A stretch of DNA of 64,000 nucleotides from a bacterium (GTDB lineage: Bacteria; Electryoneota; RPQS01), in assembly GCA_016702305.1 (NCBI GenBank), contig JADJEH010000011.1, forward strand, positions 1-64,000. The letters are read 5' to 3'. The notes under the pieces were generated by a model. That model did not search any database. It had not been told where the DNA came from and saw only the letters and a list, made by a program, of their open reading frames with translations. A program made the position numbers and the translations under genes. This document shows, in pieces, positions 63,866-64,000 of this stretch (the stretch's first letter is position 1; the number at the start of each line of letters is the position of its first letter).

Positions 63866-64000
63866 CTACAGCCGCTCTGCCGCGTCTCCCGCAACAGGCC
63901 CGGGTTCCTTCTCTGCCCGGCCGATCGATCGCCGCACCGCAGACAGCCACCCTTCCAGTTTCACATAGAAAGAAGGGACAACATACAGGCTCAAAGCCGT
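63866..64000 (-). CDS. RND-family efflux pump permease, C-terminal 44 residues (partial)
   Basis: Reads into the window from the right on the minus strand: TALSLYVVPSFYVKLEGWLS, then a charged tail to the TAG at 63,866. T-A-L-x-L-x-VVP-x-(F/L)Y is the last membrane helix of AcrB/HAE1-type RND transporters, and a short cytoplasmic tail is normal. The rest of the gene lies outside the window, so the substrate class is unknown. Confidence 0.65.
   Translation of the reverse strand, partial: TALSLYVVPSFYVKLEGWLSAVRRSIGRAEKEPGPVAGDAAERL

Overview
Organism. The window looks like a metagenome-assembled bacterial genome from the FCB superphylum (Bacteroidota-Calditrichota-KSB1-Zixibacteria type). At least five secreted proteins end in the type IX secretion (T9SS) type A sorting domain (YPNPFN...LGQ...GxY...K..LLR). 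The gene style (beta-helix surface proteins, SBBP and PD40 propellers, tail-fibre-like S74 proteins, moderate GC) fits uncultured FCB lineages. Phylum-level placement is inference.

Layout. (1) 1-16.7 kb: a run of large T9SS cargo proteins, including a C25 (gingipain-like) peptidase remnant joined to a beta-helix, a DUF7948/SBBP propeller, a very large beta-helix protein, a PD40 propeller and the 5' part of an M6-like peptidase. Several are broken by frameshifts. (2) 16,737-17,993: an IS3-family (IS407-like) insertion sequence with intact orfA and orfB, recognisable inverted repeats and no target duplication. It joins two unrelated 5'- and 3'-truncated genes. (3) 18.0-28.4 kb: a defence island with a truncated NYN-domain nuclease, a 106-aa unknown protein, a roughly 1,740-aa DEAH helicase with a DUF1998 (MZB) cysteine cluster, a small membrane-anchored protein, and a SIR2-like plus HerA ATPase pair. 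Nearly every gene here is interrupted by one-base indels. (4) 29.2-36.3 kb: an operon of three paralogous secreted beta-roll fibres with C-terminal S74 chaperones, followed by a small secreted protein. (5) 36.39-36.51 kb: the 3' half of a tRNA-Asp gene starting in the anticodon loop (a candidate att remnant) and a strong terminator. (6) 36.6-47.4 kb: an envelope/general-stress cluster with a TetR regulator, CsbD, lipoprotein, hybrid histidine kinase, GT4 plus GH130 mannoside enzymes, outer-membrane barrel, lmo0937-type peptide, RRM protein and DUF5661. Within it a four-gene cassette of small membrane proteins is present twice. (7) 47.6-48.1 kb: a decayed relative of the same IS. (8) 48.2-64 kb: a haem-binding chemoreceptor, EttA, a transglutaminase-like protein, a PAS protein, a large PPC-type secreted protein, a T9SS propeller, a subtilisin-like protease and the C-terminus of an RND pump.

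Quality. Frameshifts are frequent from 1 to about 35.2 kb and almost absent from 35.8 to 64 kb. Most shifts I could place exactly fall in homopolymer runs while the protein motifs around them stay intact. This suggests low-coverage or unpolished sequence in the left part, although real decay also exists (a nonsense codon and lost sorting motif near 14.37 kb, truncated genes at the IS). Broken genes are therefore described as whole genes with their shift points.

How the genes work together. The left and far-right parts encode an exported proteome of T9SS cargo and proteases. The island at 18-28 kb is an immunity locus in which SIR2 (NAD+ consumption) and HerA are translationally coupled. The 36-47 kb block looks like a coordinated response to envelope or osmotic stress.
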